NCBI RefSeq assembly: GCF_032118995.1
Contig: NC_092666.1
Coordinates: 13,218,501-13,282,500 of the forward strand
Reading direction: 5' to 3'
Length of the DNA stretch: 64,000 nucleotides
Source of the DNA: Asterias amurensis
Taxonomy: Eukaryota; Echinodermata; Asteroidea; Forcipulatida; Asteriidae
The position numbers and the translations under genes are program-made. Below the pieces are notes generated by a model. The model saw only the letters and a program-made list of their open reading frames with translations. It did not search any database and was not told where the DNA came from. This document shows, in pieces, positions 34,601 to 46,154 of the stretch; position 1 is the stretch's first letter; each line of letters starts with the position of its first letter.

Positions 34601-37600
34601 CACGAAGCTGTGTGCTTTCAGATGCTTGATTTCGAGACCTCATGTTCTAAATCTGAGGTCTCTAAATCAAATTCGTGGAAAATCAATTCTTTCTCGAAAA
34701 CTACATCACTTTAGAGGTAGCCGTTTTCTCACAATGTTTTATACGATCAACCTCTCACCATTACCCGTCACCAAGTAAGGTTTTATGCTAATAATTATTT
34801 TGAGAAGTTACCAATAGTGTCCACTGCCTTTAAGGGCTTCAAGAAGAAAAATAAAATAACTATGGAAATAACTCTGAAGGTAGGAACTTAAATTCTTCTT
34901 CAAAGTGTATAGATAACAGGATGGAGGTAATCATGCAGCAGGCAAGGGGTTTTAAAGAGATGCAGCACATAGATTAAAGCTGTTGATTACCGCAATTATC
35001 AACAGCGCTTCAGATCAAATTATCTTAAGATGGTCATGTTTATTTTTTGTTAAAGCTCAACTCCGAGAACGACTGACCTCTTGGTGACCTGCATCAGAGT
35101 TTCTTGGACCTTGGGAACTCTGGTTCCTCCTCCGACAAGAATAATGGAGTCAATCTCACTCTAAAAAAGGAAAATAATAATAATAGTAATAATATAAAGT
35201 AGTCTTCTTGATGGTTGGAGCACTGAGAGCACTGAGAAACAATCCCGGCCATATCTCGTTGGGCCCCCCTGCACCCTTTCAATGTTGGTTCTGATTGCAA
35301 GGTCTTCTGCTTTCCAGTCTCCCTTTCAATGTTGGTTCTCATTGCTGCACAGTCTTCTGCGTTCCAGTCGACATTGAGAGGGGAGGGGGTAGAGAATGTT
35401 TATTGTCAGGGGGAAGTGGACAGGGATTGGTTTTTGTAACGTTAGGAATGGGTGGCCCAAGCATTTTGGCTGGGATTGTAGACGAAAAGGGACAAAATGT
35501 TAGCAGACAAAATGTGAGGGAAGATCTGTTACAGATGGTGGCGCTTTTGGGAACAGCAAAGATCCTGAGAAAGACCCTTGAGATCTAAGGCTACGGGACG
35601 TAGCCCGACTCGAGGAGTTACAGCCTAAAAGAAAAATCTTGCATAATTTGGATGCCGTAACAAGATGACAAAATAATATAACCAGTTCTTATGTAGCGCA
35701 TTTTACAATCAATGCCCTCAGTTACCCTAGAGTGAAGTATATTGGAAAGGTTTGTGAAATCTGTCTTACTGCGCCTTGAACACCCAGAAGGGTGGATACA
35801 TGCACATTACAAGTCTTAATATTATTATTATTATCAGGGGTGAGAGTCATTACTAAAGAAAAAGTCTGAAACTTAGCTCCAATTCAAAGGTTCGTTGAAA
35901 TGATGCAATATTCTACTGTTTAGTATCCACAGTGGTCACAGATTCCAAGGAGCTTTTGGAAACAGTAGCCAAAGCACTAAAGAAGTAGACCAATAAGCAG
36001 GATTTCTTTAATTGTGGAAAACAATTATTGTTAAATTTTCTTCACCAGGCCGACATTAAAAGTCTGAATTCAGCCAAAAGTCTGAACAATCTCATCCCTA
36101 ATATTTCAACTTACCATGCTCAGCTCGGATGACTTCAGAGCCATGTCTATGGGTCTACTGATTCGCTCAAACAGATCAGCACACATCGTCTCGAGCTCAG
36201 CCCTTGTGACCTTGTGACGTAGATCTTGCTCTTCCATCACATTCTCCACCTATCAGAAGATAAAAGACAATTAATAAGGGAATCAATCTGTGGTGAAGGG
36301 GTTTTCAACTAGTGGTTTAATACCAACGAGGCCTGGTTCTTGATAATTTTACCAAGACGAAGTCAAGGTAAATTATAAAGAACCAGGCCTCGGCAGGTTT
36401 AAACCACTAGTTGGAACCGATTCAACACACTTTGATTCCCACTCATAAATACCTTTTCGGTCAAAAACATCAACACCTTTTGGTCAAAAGGTAAAATAAA
36501 TGCAAAAATTTTAATTGTTCATTGATTTCTTTGAACACAACACCCCCAGCTATGAAATGGTAATGCCCTCGAGTAAGCAACTCCTTATAAGGACATTGCT
36601 GTGGGCGTCGCGCGTATCGCGTGATGCTGCACAACTGTTTCAGCTGTTGCTCTCAACCAATAGGAATGAAGAAACTGTCTTCTACGCACAGGTGCAAGCG
36701 CGCGTGTCACGCCCATGTTACAACACTTTTTACTGGTGTTATATCATCCGTTCAAACAACACCTCGTGATGCCCTCTCGACCAATCAAAATGGATAAACC
36801 GTCTTAGGTATTTATGAATAAGAATTGTTACACAGGCATGGAATCTCATCTTTCAGAGGGCAAGGCCAATTTCATTTTTTCAAAGGGTAGCTACATTGGA
36901 AAATATTGCTTAAGCACGAAAACAGCTTGCTTATTTTACACATGTTACTGGCCAAAAATTCATGTCATATACATTGCTTGTGACTGGTATTTAGCTGTTG
37001 TATACTTAGTATAACAATTGAGTGGAGTCTTGGCCGGTAATCTGATTTTACTAAGCAAGGAATTTTTTGCTTAAGCAAAAATCTGTGCCTAAGCAGCTTC
37101 ATGAAACTGGGCCAAGGGGCACACAGGCCATGAAAAATATGACCGTAAAATTCAAAACAGGCATGTTTTTTAGTCCTAATCAGGAAAAAGTTAGACCATT
37201 TTGTTGTGAACAACCAACTCGTAAATGTGAAGTAGGCTTTCATAGACCTTTCAAGCTATTTAATCAATTTTTCGCATTTTTTTTTGCAAGAGTATAAAAA
37301 TCAGAAAACAGACGAAGGAGTTACCTGTGCCATATGATCCATGTTGGCGCTCAAAACTTTCTTCAATCTATTTGCCTCCTTGAATAACTTGGACATGGCC
37401 CTCGGTACTTCCCTCACGTCTTTCGACGTCTTCTTTGTTTTGTGGAAGGTCTCAGCAAGATAGTCTCGTAGACGCAAATCGATTTCCAGACCACCAAGGG
37501 TGCGGTCAAATCTGAGATATTAAGAAAATATTACAAAATAATACGCATCAGGACGAGAGTCGTTGCCGACAAAAAGGTCTGACACAGTATCTGAATTCCA

Positions 37601-40600
37601 GGACAATGTTGAAAGAATGATGTTCAAGGGACACATCGCCTTGGATCGGTCGAGTTGGTCTATAAAAAGCATTTGTAACCGTTTTTTTTTATAATGCATA
37701 TGGTTCTGCATTATGCATATGGTCAACAAGGTAAAAGGAAAACCGTGCAGTTTCAAGGCATGTCTGTGTGGATCATTGTATTCTTCTTTAACAACATCTT
37801 TCCACCCATATGCATTTTATGTTACAAACGCTTTTCAAAGACCAACTCAACCGATCCAAGGCAACGTGTTCCTTTAAAGATTCCAAGTCTTCTTCACTGA
37901 GGGGTGCTTAGAGCCCCCCTTCCCTTTCTGGTTTGATTTGTTTAAGATGATCTTTCCATCAAGGGAACTTGGCAAACTCCAACAAGTGAATATAAACACC
38001 AAGCTGGCACCCGCCAAATTCTTTCATACAAATATTGGTTTAACATTTCTAAACGTTTACATTTGCACAAATCAAGAAATTGCAATTCAGTAACTAGATG
38101 ACAATACGTATTATAATCATTGTGAAACCAGTGTTTAGCCTGGTAAGTTTCGAACCCACAACCTTGTGACCACTGGGTGACTTTGCTGAAGTGCAACTCA
38201 AGTCTGAGTCCCAAAGCTGTCGGAAAAGACTTATACAGTGTTTGGTCGGCTTCCTTTTGTAACTTACCCAAGTCCCTTGACAACAAGTTGAGGGTTAGTC
38301 TCTACAAAGGTTTTCTCTTTCGTCTTCACAATCTGGTAACCAACGATGGATACCGTCGTGCTGCCAGCACCCATGTCGAAGAACATGACGTTGTGGACGG
38401 TGCTGTTGAAATCATTCCTCCTGAACACTCCGTAGTTAAGGGCCACTGTGGACAAAAGAAACATTTCGAATAATAAAAAAAAAACATTCTTACATAAAGC
38501 AATAAATCTGCAAGGGTTGATGTGTCGTGGTTGAGCAGTTAAGATCTTCATACTCAAGCTCCGGTAGGAAGAAACTATATTAATAAATAGTAAACTTGCG
38601 GGTACAACCATGTCTTAATCTCTTTAGTGGGAGTTTTGGCTCTGAAAACAGCCGATGTGGTCTTGTTGTTTCGAACAGTACACTCTGCTCGTCTTCAGGA
38701 GAAAGCTCAGGTCCCTGTCTTAACACTTGCGTTTTTGAGCAAGACACTTTACCATAAATGCTTTGTCCTTTAGATGGTATAAACCATATGTATTATGCAC
38801 AAGAAGTGGTATAAACAACCCAGATCACTCATCCTGGGTAAGAGTTTACAATTCCATGTACGGCCACAGCCTATTTAATCACTAATAATAATAATAATAA
38901 TAATTAGTGGCTTCTTATATAGCTCGCATGTCGTCAGTCAGTGACGCTCCCGGCACTGTGATCGTATAAAAAAAAAAAACTAGTAAGAGCAGTCCAGCGA
39001 CAACATCTTTTTCTCGCAGGTACTTTCAAAATGTAGACACACAATTTGAACTTTTAACCAGCTTCCTGCTCTTGCCAAGCAAGATTATTAACTTCATGCT
39101 CAGCACATTTGGATTTACATACCTGCAGCAATGTCGTTCATCAATTGCAGTACTTTAATCTCGGCCAGTTCAGCTGCGTACATGACTGCATCTCTCTCCG
39201 CTTGATTGAAGAAAGCTGGCACGGTGATGACTGCTTCTTTTACTCTCTGCTCTAAAGACCAGATAAAAAGCAAAAATAAAGACTTAAATTTTTGTTCACA
39301 GAACTTGGGAAATTACCGAGTCTACAGTATACAGTGCTTAATACAGATCAGTGTATTAAGGGTATCTAAACAAAGTTATATTCCCTATCCCCCGACGAGA
39401 AATATAACATCTTTTAAACTTTTGCAATACCCGCTGCTTAAGATTCAAACTGCTTCTAGCCATCAAGCTAGCTTGGTGATCTAGTGGTGAGATAGCTGCA
39501 CTAGAAAAGCAAAGATCAGGGCTCAAATCCCACCTGAGTGATTTGCCTGTGGAAATTTTCACAGAATCCAGGAAAAATACTGAGTTTACCATGCTTAATA
39601 CACAACAGCACCCTCAAGAGTCCTCATTCCCGTTCTGAAAACTGTGTGGTCAGGCGATCTTAATTTGTTAACTACTTTTCTGAAGGGATTTGAACCAGTC
39701 GCTAGCGTCCGGGCGGTGCATGAAAGAGTTAAGATTGGAAGCATGACAGCAAGAACAAACCTACCTGCAAAGTCTTCCGCTAGTTCTCTGGACTTGTTGA
39801 GGACGATGGCCAACAACTCCTCCGGATAGTATTTATCCTCTCCACTTTTGAAATATACAGTGCCTGAAGAGAACATCAAGACGAAATTAACTGTCTGGTA
39901 AACATCGCTTCTTTTCAGAACAACAACAACAATTCAAAAAAACAATCAATAACCATCTCAACCTTTTGAAAAAGTGAACAAATGAAGTAGCTGCAACAAA
40001 GTGTTTAAAGGCAGTGGACACTATTGGTAATTACTCAAAATAATTATTAGCACGAAACCTTACTTGGTAACGAGTAATGGGGAGAGGTTGATGGTATAAA
40101 ACATTGTGAGAAACGGCTCCCTCTGAAGTGCATAGTTTTTTAGAAAGAAGTAATTTTGCACGAATTTGATTTCGAGACCTCAGATTTAGAACGTGAGGTC
40201 TTGAAATCAACCATCTAAAAGCACACAACTTCGTGTGACAAGGGTGTTTTTTTTCTTTCATTATTATCTCGCAAGTTGGATGACCGATTGAGCTCAAATT
40301 TTCACAGGTTTGTTATTTTATGCATATGTTGAGATACACCAACTGAGAAGGCTAGTCTTTGACAATTACCAATAGTGTCCACTGCCTTTAACAACCAAAA
40401 TGAACAGTAGGCCTGAAGGTCCGACTCTAGCAGGTTCATCATCAACGGGTAACTGACCGAATCGGCTTGGGTCAAAACTAACATCGGCAGAATTTTAAAC
40501 TTTGCATGGTGGGAAAACAATCAAGTGAGGTTTGCACAGACACATTGATAAGTTGTGGTGATTCTGAAAAGAACCGGTGGTTTGACAACGTCATGTCTTG

Positions 40601-43403
40601 ATCAAGTTCCTTCTGAAGACAATCAAAGCATACTAATCGAAACATTGACTTGTCAAACCAACAATTCTTCTCAGAACCACCACAATTCAAAGAGAGAAAT
40701 TAGGTGTTGGTGTCTCCCACATACCTAACTTGATCAAAACAAAACTTCTGCCTCTAGCTACTTGGCAGTCTCGGGTGTACTAGTTGGTAAGAATACTGCT
40801 CTAGAATTGCAAGGGTCATTGGTTCGAATCCTGCCTCTAGCTACTGGGCAATCTCAGTATCTAGTTGGTAAGACACTGCTCTAGAATTGCAAGGGTCATT
40901 GGTTCGAGTCCCACCCATAAGTAATATCTCTGTGATTTTCCATAGAACTTGGTAGACAGTGCTAACACACACATCGGTGTTAGGGAAAAACCAAAATTAA
41001 TACACTTTCTGCAGTTCTTATAAGTGTTCACTTTTGCCTGCCACAAGTTCAATGGAAATCCTAATATATCCGTTTGTCATATAGAGCCCTACCTCTTTCT
41101 TCGTCCTCTCCGAGCTGTACGTACGGAAACCTCTTCATGTAATTCTGTACTGCTGGGCTGTCTAGTTTCTTGGCCAGTAGGTCTTGCATGTAGAAGTAAG
41201 CATTCTGGGGATACCTCAACCCCTAAGTACAAAGACATAACACACTTTAAAGGCAGTGGACACTATTGGTAATAACTCAAAATAATTACCAGCAAAAAAC
41301 CTCACTTCGTAATGAGTAATGGGGAGAGGTTAATAGTATAAAACATTGTGAGAAACGGCTCCCTCTGAAGTGCATAGTTTTTGAGAAAGAAGTAATTTTC
41401 CACGAATTTGATTTCGAGACCTCTTGTTTAGAATTTGAGGTCTCGAAATCAAGCATCTGAAAGCACACAACTTCGTGTGACAAGGGTGTTTTTTTCTTCT
41501 TTCATAGTTATCTCGGACGACCAATCAAGCATTTTATGCATATGTTGAGATACACCAAGTGAGGAGACTGGTCTTTGACATTTACCTATAGTGTCCAGTG
41601 TATTACCTGGGGCAGTCGGGTTGGCGTAGTGGTATCTTTCCTTGGCTTTTCTGAGAGTTCTTGCCTTTGAGGCCAGAAACAATCAATGAAATGAAAAAAT
41701 GACTTGAGATGAAATGACAAAATTGCTTCGCACCGGACCAGGTATTTAATAGTTTAAAATGAGTAGGACCAAATGAGCCATTTTGAAGCTGGATTTGAAC
41801 ATAGAGTTATTATGTACGAACTAGAGGGCGCACTGGTAATTCTGCTTGCACAAACGCGACGGGACCGCAAGATGACAAAGAATAAACTCTAAAAAGATTC
41901 TCACCACTGCGAGCGCCGCATCTCCAAACTGGACCTCTCCATCTTTGATTGAGACCATGACAGGAGTTTTCCTGCGCGACTCTCTAAAAAAGGATTGAAA
42001 CATTTTCAAACTTAACAATATACAATGCTAACATAACAATCATGACAATACAACAGATTTTGTTGAAACATCTCAAACAAAAGAATGGACAAACAATGGG
42101 CAACTACAATACTAAGAAATTACTTACTTATTTAGAACAATCTCCATGGGAACACCAGGCTGAAACAGGGAACAAGAAAATGTAAAACATATTGTTATTA
42201 GGCCTGGGCGAATTATTCGAATATCCGGTTAATGGCGAATAGGTTTTCCTATCCGTAACCGCGAATGCCTTTTTTTTCTTAACCGGATATCCGCATAGGG
42301 CGCGAATACCTATTTACAAACCGGATAATTCTGTAATTACAACCGAGTAACCGGATATTCTTTAATATCCGAATATCCGCGGACGTCGGGCGACAACTGA
42401 TATGAATGTTTTGTCTGAATCCTTATGAAACTTCTATTAAGACAGCATAAAACAGCATATATTAAGTATTTAACTATGCTCACCTCCGTGAAGAGTTAAA
42501 ACAACGACATTTCTGACGTAATTTGTTCAAAGATTACAAAAGTTTTCCTTCACGTAGAGTCAATCACGATCAAAAGAAAAAGCAAATCGCCATCTTTAAA
42601 TTAGATCCGGTCATTTTTATGAATGAACCGAGTGACACTGTCTAAAACTAATATCAATCCGCCCAAAAGATCTCATTCACAAACGAACAGCGCCCTCTAG
42701 CGGCAAAAAAACTATTCGAATATCCGGTTAATTTCGGATAGTTGGCCAGCGGTATCCAAATAACAAAATTTTACTATTCGCCCAGCAATTGTTATATCTC
42801 AAATGTGGTGGAGGGGGGAACTAAAACAAAATTAAGTTTTTGTTTCATATTTTTCAGACACTTTTACAAGAAAACATTGTGTCCATGCACTCAACAATTA
42901 TGCCAAGTCTGGGCGTATGGTAAGTGATTATTGGGCTATGAACAAAGACAAATTTACGAGAGCAGGAAGTGAACCAACAACCTCTGTATTAATGTGCCTA
43001 CGCTCTACCAAATCAGCTATGATGCTGGCAGTCTCCTTATTTTTGTCATATCTTTTATCGTGGTGTCAGTTAGAAGCCATTCGTTGATTGTCGTGTAACC
43101 AGGGATCACACTCAAGTTACGATACAATCTTGGAAGCAGCAGCCAAGATATCAAATTATAAACCACAAGAGACACTGATTGGGTAAGTAAGCTCGAAAGG
43201 GTTCAACTTGAATCAATCCAACAGGATCATCACAGATGCAGGGAAAAATTAATTATTCATAAACCCACCTTGACAAGGGCAACCTTAAGCCATTCAGAGC
43301 TGAGATCTACTGACATCACTGCTAAGGAGGCGGAGCCTTGAATGTGATTGGCTGCAACCATGATGGCAACAGCCAATGAAAAGAGACCTGCTCTCACTTC
43401 CAT
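25671..43403 (-). CDS. HYOU1: HYOU1 / GRP170, large Hsp70-family chaperone of the ER lumen
   Basis: 21 coding exons, from the 5' end: 43269-43403, 42128-42159, 41905-41983, 41093-41222, 39765-39863, 39123-39251, 38268-38445, 37325-37511, 36115-36249, 35078-35160, 34235-34367, 33603-33793, 32601-32739, 31373-31451, 30894-31012, 30345-30596, 29562-29875, 28812-29022, 27438-27897, 26687-26821, 25671-25792. They sum to 3,342 bases, 1,113 residues (human 999), all GT-AG. A signal peptide (about 1-26) precedes LAVMSVDL. The ATPase domain shows [19 protein letters not shown] and [14 protein letters not shown]; the substrate-binding part follows. Residues about 577-770 are a very acidic, then lysine-rich insert; about 770-1010 is the helical C-terminal domain ([25 protein letters not shown]). 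GRP170 serves the ER as chaperone and as nucleotide exchange factor for BiP. The tail reads RNTGDL instead of an xDEL retrieval signal. Confidence 0.97.
25933..26303 (+). repeat. TTAA MITE, family A, copy 9, in HYOU1 last intron
   Basis: Near full-length copy with a short deletion after the left tip; TTAA on both sides, hairpin intact. Confidence 0.9.
28239..28610. repeat. TTAA MITE, family C, copy 1
   Basis: Ends AGCCATTGGACACTTTCGGT and the reverse complement of AGCTATTGGACACTTTCGGA, TTAA on both sides, centre TTCTCGATATCGAGAA. A second, partly degraded copy is at about 62990-63271. It is related to families A and B through GGACAC and through the subterminal CACAGGTTTGTTATTTTAT-like stretch. 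Confidence 0.85.
29060..29170 (+). repeat. Possible tRNA-derived SINE, another family
   Basis: GAGCGGATAAAAGCACTGGACT resembles a tRNA A-box arm and GTTAGAGTCCCATTC a weak B box. It differs from the SINE at 10272. A similar tRNA-like stretch is near 31160-31215. Confidence 0.4.
30150..30325 (+). repeat. TTAA element family D, single arm
   Basis: Matches the right arm of the fold-back element at 17151-17543 (ACCACGCAATTTCGAG, TTCTACTTTTAAAA, GCAATGTGTCCCTTTAA). The other arm is not found. Confidence 0.7.
31668..31880 (-). repeat. tRNA-derived SINE, full copy on the minus strand
   Basis: Reads head to tail on the minus strand: CTCGGTGGTCTAATTGGTAA, GGGTTCGAATCCCACCCGAG, and the common tail ending in CCCCGATGCAA. 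A second truncated tail follows at about 31920-31960. Confidence 0.8.
32765..33095 (+). repeat. TTAA MITE, family A, copy 10 joined to a family B fragment
   Basis: Left tip and body of family A up to GCTGAGATACAT, then directly family B-like sequence (33096-33370, TAAAACATACTTGGGAACGA and a decayed centre GAAAGACTTCAGGCCTGAAA). Either one inserted into the other or they recombined. Confidence 0.8.
33380..33567. repeat. MITE family E copy in a HYOU1 intron
   Basis: Ends GGGTCCAACTTCATAAAGCT and AAGGCTTTATGAAATTGGGC. It ends 36 bases before the 3' limit of a HYOU1 exon (33603). Confidence 0.65.
34442..34833 (-). repeat. TTAA MITE, family A, copy 11
   Basis: Full-length reverse copy in a HYOU1 intron, TTAA at both ends. 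Confidence 0.9.
37622..37877. repeat. TTAA fold-back element, family D, copy 2
   Basis: Shares TTGGATCGG, GAGTTGGTCTATAAAAAGC, GTGTGGATCATTGTATTC and GGCAACGTGTTCCTTTAA with 17151-17543. The left part is shorter. TTAA survives only at the right end. Confidence 0.75.
38881..38908. repeat. (TAA)n microsatellite
   Basis: About seven TAA units in a HYOU1 intron. Confidence 0.85.
39450..39605 (+). repeat. Diverged tRNA-derived SINE
   Basis: TGGTGATCTAGTGGTGAGATAG (A-box-like) and GGGCTCAAATCCCACCTGAG (B-box-like), followed by the same kind of tail as the main SINE (CACAGAATCCAGGAAAAATACT). A tail of another copy precedes it at 39297-39370. Confidence 0.65.
40005..40391 (+). repeat. TTAA MITE, family A, copy 12
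   Basis: Full-length copy in a HYOU1 intron, very close to the family consensus, TTAA on both sides. Confidence 0.9.
40555..40683. repeat. Short fold-back element
   Basis: GTGGTGATTCTGAAAAGAA faces TTCTTCTCAGAACCACCAC, and GGTTTGACAA faces TTGTCAAACC. The interior holds CTGAAGACAATCAAAGCATA, similar to a phrase near 2725. Confidence 0.65.
40764..41000 (+). repeat. tRNA-derived SINE with a duplicated head
   Basis: Two tRNA-like heads in tandem (about 40764-40840 and 40848-40915), the second followed by the usual tail ending in ACACACATCGGTGTTAGGGA. Confidence 0.75.
41247..41605 (+). repeat. TTAA MITE, family A, copy 13
   Basis: In a HYOU1 intron, 25 bases 5' of exon 41093-41222 on the minus strand. 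Left TTAA present, with a small internal deletion near 41520. The right tip is altered (CCAGTGTATTA). Confidence 0.85.
42199..42787. mobile_element. Non-autonomous hAT-type transposon in HYOU1 intron 1
   Basis: 589 bases with ends TAGGCCTGGGCGAAT and, inverted, TGCTGGGCGAAT, flanked on both sides by the 8-base duplication ATTGTTAT (42191-42198 and 42788-42795). An 8-base target site and YAGG-type tips are the hallmark of the hAT superfamily. The subterminal regions are full of short repeats, ATCCGGTTAA, ATATCCGAATATCCG and GAATA, as expected for transposase binding sites. There is no open frame, so it depended on an enzyme from elsewhere. Confidence 0.88.
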
Positions 43404-43500
43404 TCTAACTGCTTCGTTTTAAAATGTGTGTGGTCTGGAAAACTTATAACTAAGTATGTCTGTGGAAACAACAAGAACAGAGGAAAAATAAGGTTTCTGT

Positions 43501-43653
43501 TAGACCCAGTAACTGGGCTGGGGCGCTGTATTCGTTTTTCAAAATTTCGACATTTTCTGTCATACTACGACAGAAAACGTTAAAATTTCGAAAAATGACA
43601 GAAAACGTCAAAATTTCGAAAAAAGGAATACAGCGCCCCAGTTACTGGGTCTA
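43501..43653. repeat. Fold-back element just 5' of the HYOU1 start
   Basis: TAGACCCAGTAACTGGG faces CCCAGTTACTGGGTCTA exactly; the next bases (GGGGCGCTGTATTC / GAATACAGCGCCCC) and the AAATTTCGA / ACAGAAAACGT motifs extend the stem. It is 153 bases long, with its near edge about 65 bases upstream of the proposed acceptor at 43435-43436. Confidence 0.85.
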
Positions 43654-44836
43654 GGTTTCTGTGGAACTGCAGGCCTGGAATAACACAGTGGGCAACGGAG
43701 GTCATGGCGCCATTGCCCCTGGTCTTGGACTTGGTGCCCTTTCAAAGGCGTCCAATAGACTGCACAATGGAAGTGCCCTTCGCAAAATGAAAATGGCCAT
43801 GCCCTCTCAAAGATGAAATTCCAGGACTGGTGGACTGGTTTGAGAAGAAGGCCCAACTTCATAGATCTGCATTTATACTAATAGTGCAAAAGGTAGCATT
43901 AGCAGACTAACAACAAAATTCTGCTATTCCTAGAGATGAGATACTCTTTTTGGGGGGTAAACATTTTTGAAACAGTGTGGTTACATTTGCAGCATATAGG
44001 GAAATCTTTCTCAATAGGAAAATGTCCAAATGTCTGTATCCGGCCACCACTTCCCTTTTTCAAATGTTATGAAACAAATTATCAGGCATGTGAGTACCTA
44101 TCTATGAAAAAAGAGGAAAAGAGAAAACTGGACAAGAACAAAGAGGACAAGATACTTTTCCTATACTTTTGTACACAGAAAGTGAAGATAAAAAGGGGCA
44201 AGTCAAAACCAAAAAAGAGGAAATCAGCTGAAAAAGGAAGTCTCACATGCCTGAATTATATACAATGATAATAATAATATTAATATCAAATTGAATTTAC
44301 TCTTCTGAATGAGACTGGGAGTGTGAGACCATTATTTGAATTTGTTTGAACTTTGAATTTGATTAGAAAATTTGTGGAAATGTGGTGGCAGGACTTCTTT
44401 CCCCAAAACTCTTTCAATTCATGAATTTTTTTCAGGCATGTGTCAAGAGTCAAAACCGAACAAGGAAACCAAGACAAGAACCACCATGGATGAGAAACGC
44501 AATAAACAATGCACAATGACAATGTAATATTAATAATATCTGGAGGTAATTAATGATGAATGTACATAATGATGCACACTGTGTGTGAGTACGGTGTAAA
44601 ACTGTAGGGATGTACACGTCAGTAACCCTGCACCAGTCTCATGAATGCAGTAGACAATGCATTGTGATTGTATTGTTGCATGCAGTGTTATAAAAATACG
44701 TGAAAAACAATATGTGGCAATTTCGCATTTTTAAGCCAAACTCTCTGCCCATCAAGTACATGATTATCAAAGTAAAACTGCATATTCAAAGACAAGTAAG
44801 GGTACACAATTTAAAGGATCAGAACAATATACTTAC

Positions 44837-44980
44837 ACAATTTCTTTTAACTCCACGAAACGCCGGTACACAAAATGGCATGAATGATGGCAACACACAT
44901 GTCAGCATCGCTTTTGTGCACGAACCATCTGTGCAAAAGAAACGTGTACATATGGTGACCCGGAAGTGATTTCTTCTCCA
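44837..44980 (-). other. HYOU1: Proposed non-coding first exon of HYOU1
   Basis: On the minus strand a good donor, TTGT|GTAAGT, follows position 44837, and a good acceptor (TTTTCCAG) lies just before the exon that carries the HYOU1 ATG (exon would start at 43434). This implies a leader exon whose start, unknown, lies below the ER stress element at 44990-45008. The stretch contains no long frame. This is inference from splice sites and promoter position. Confidence 0.45.
44960..44968 (+). promoter_or_regulatory. ETS-type motif near the HYOU1 promoter
   Basis: CCGGAAGTG, the core of ETS/NRF2(GABP) sites often found close to housekeeping start sites, 22 bases from the ER stress element. Confidence 0.35.
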
Positions 44981-44989
44981 AAATCTGAA

Positions 44990-45008
44990 TGTGGCGAAAT
45001 CCCATTGG
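44990..45008 (-). promoter_or_regulatory. ER stress response element (ERSE-like) of HYOU1
   Basis: Read on the minus strand: CCAAT, exactly nine bases (GGGATTTCG), then CCACA. The known ERSE is CCAAT-N9-CCACG, bound by NF-Y and ATF6/XBP1; only the last base differs. Its orientation, spacing and place upstream of an ER-chaperone gene fit induction by unfolded protein, as known for vertebrate HYOU1. Confidence 0.6.
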
Positions 45009-45968
45009 CTAAAATCTGACCGCGCTCATGTTTTATTCATATTTTGGGGGAGAGACGGGTGAGATCATTGGTTCAAAAAGATTATAGACGATGGTAAAAA
45101 CAAATTTTCGGTAATTTTTGTTCAGCATTTCGTCATCTTGCAATAGTAAGGCAGGCCATCCGTTTCCACACAATTTGTACAAGTACTGAGTATTATAATT
45201 ACAAGAATCGTTTCCAAAGTTCACATGGCAGGTCCAGTGGTAAACCCTTACATGTTTAGAATTTGTTTGTTAGTTTGTTATGCTGGTCGAAACGTCAAGT
45301 CAATTATCATGCATGGAGGGGGGAATTTCCCGCTTTTTTAAACTGTCTTTGGTGGTTTTGAATTTTTGAGAGATGTTACCATCACAAAAACGAATAAAAG
45401 TTATAATGATTTTTGTAATCAAACTAAAGAAAGATAATTTTCAAACGTATTTTTCACTCGTTCTCAGATTTAAAACAACTTACTGGAGAAAACATGCATC
45501 TGTATCAAACAAACATCTCTGGACAAAATCTAGGTTCGTAAACTTCATTTGCAAAACCGGCGTGTAGTTTGACCTCTGACCTCGGTAAGTTCACATACAG
45601 ATAAGCTACAAATGTTATTGCCGTCGTCACAGCAATGACTATTTGGGCATAAATGTCACTGCATGCACGTTTATCCAATCACTGGATCTGACACTGGGAC
45701 AGCACGGACCCGTTTTTATCCTTACGGATACTGGCCCAGGATTAATGTCCCTCCTGGAACTAGGCCATGTTGCGCCCTCTATCGGTATACTGTTGACTAA
45801 TCATATTTGTATGGGCGTACTGGTGGCAGGGGAGGTTGGGGTGGGGGGGGTAGAAAGAATGAAAGAAATGAAAAAAAACAATCAACCTCCCCACTGGCAC
45901 AATTGATCATGCCAACATCCCTAAAAGAAGTGACTTCACTCTGTGGTTAGTGAGAAAAGTTCAACATT

Positions 45969-46154
45969 AAAATGGGAGGGATTTAAAAGTAATCCAAAGG
46001 ATTGTAATCATGGACCGATTCATTTTTAGATTTAAAAATAAATCCCCGGCAATTAACTTTCCAATTTAAAAGATTTATTTTTAAATCTAAAAATGGGTTG
46101 GACCCTAATTACAATCCTTTGGATATTGTATTTTAGTTATAATCTTTCCCATTT
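45969..46154. repeat. Fold-back element
   Basis: AATCCAAAGGATTGTAAT faces ATTACAATCCTTTGGATA; TTTTTAGATTTAAAAATAAATC faces its own complement at the centre; the outer AAATGGGA / TCCCATTT pair marks the ends. Confidence 0.8.

Noticed and set aside
41605-41672. Open stretch between two HYOU1 exons with splice-like edges
   Set aside because: The exons at 41905-41983 and 41093-41222 join in phase and give continuous HYOU1 sequence without it.
43936-44268. Open frame of 110 residues, lysine-rich
   Set aside because: It overlaps a small inverted-repeat element, lacks any family likeness and has no splice or start support.
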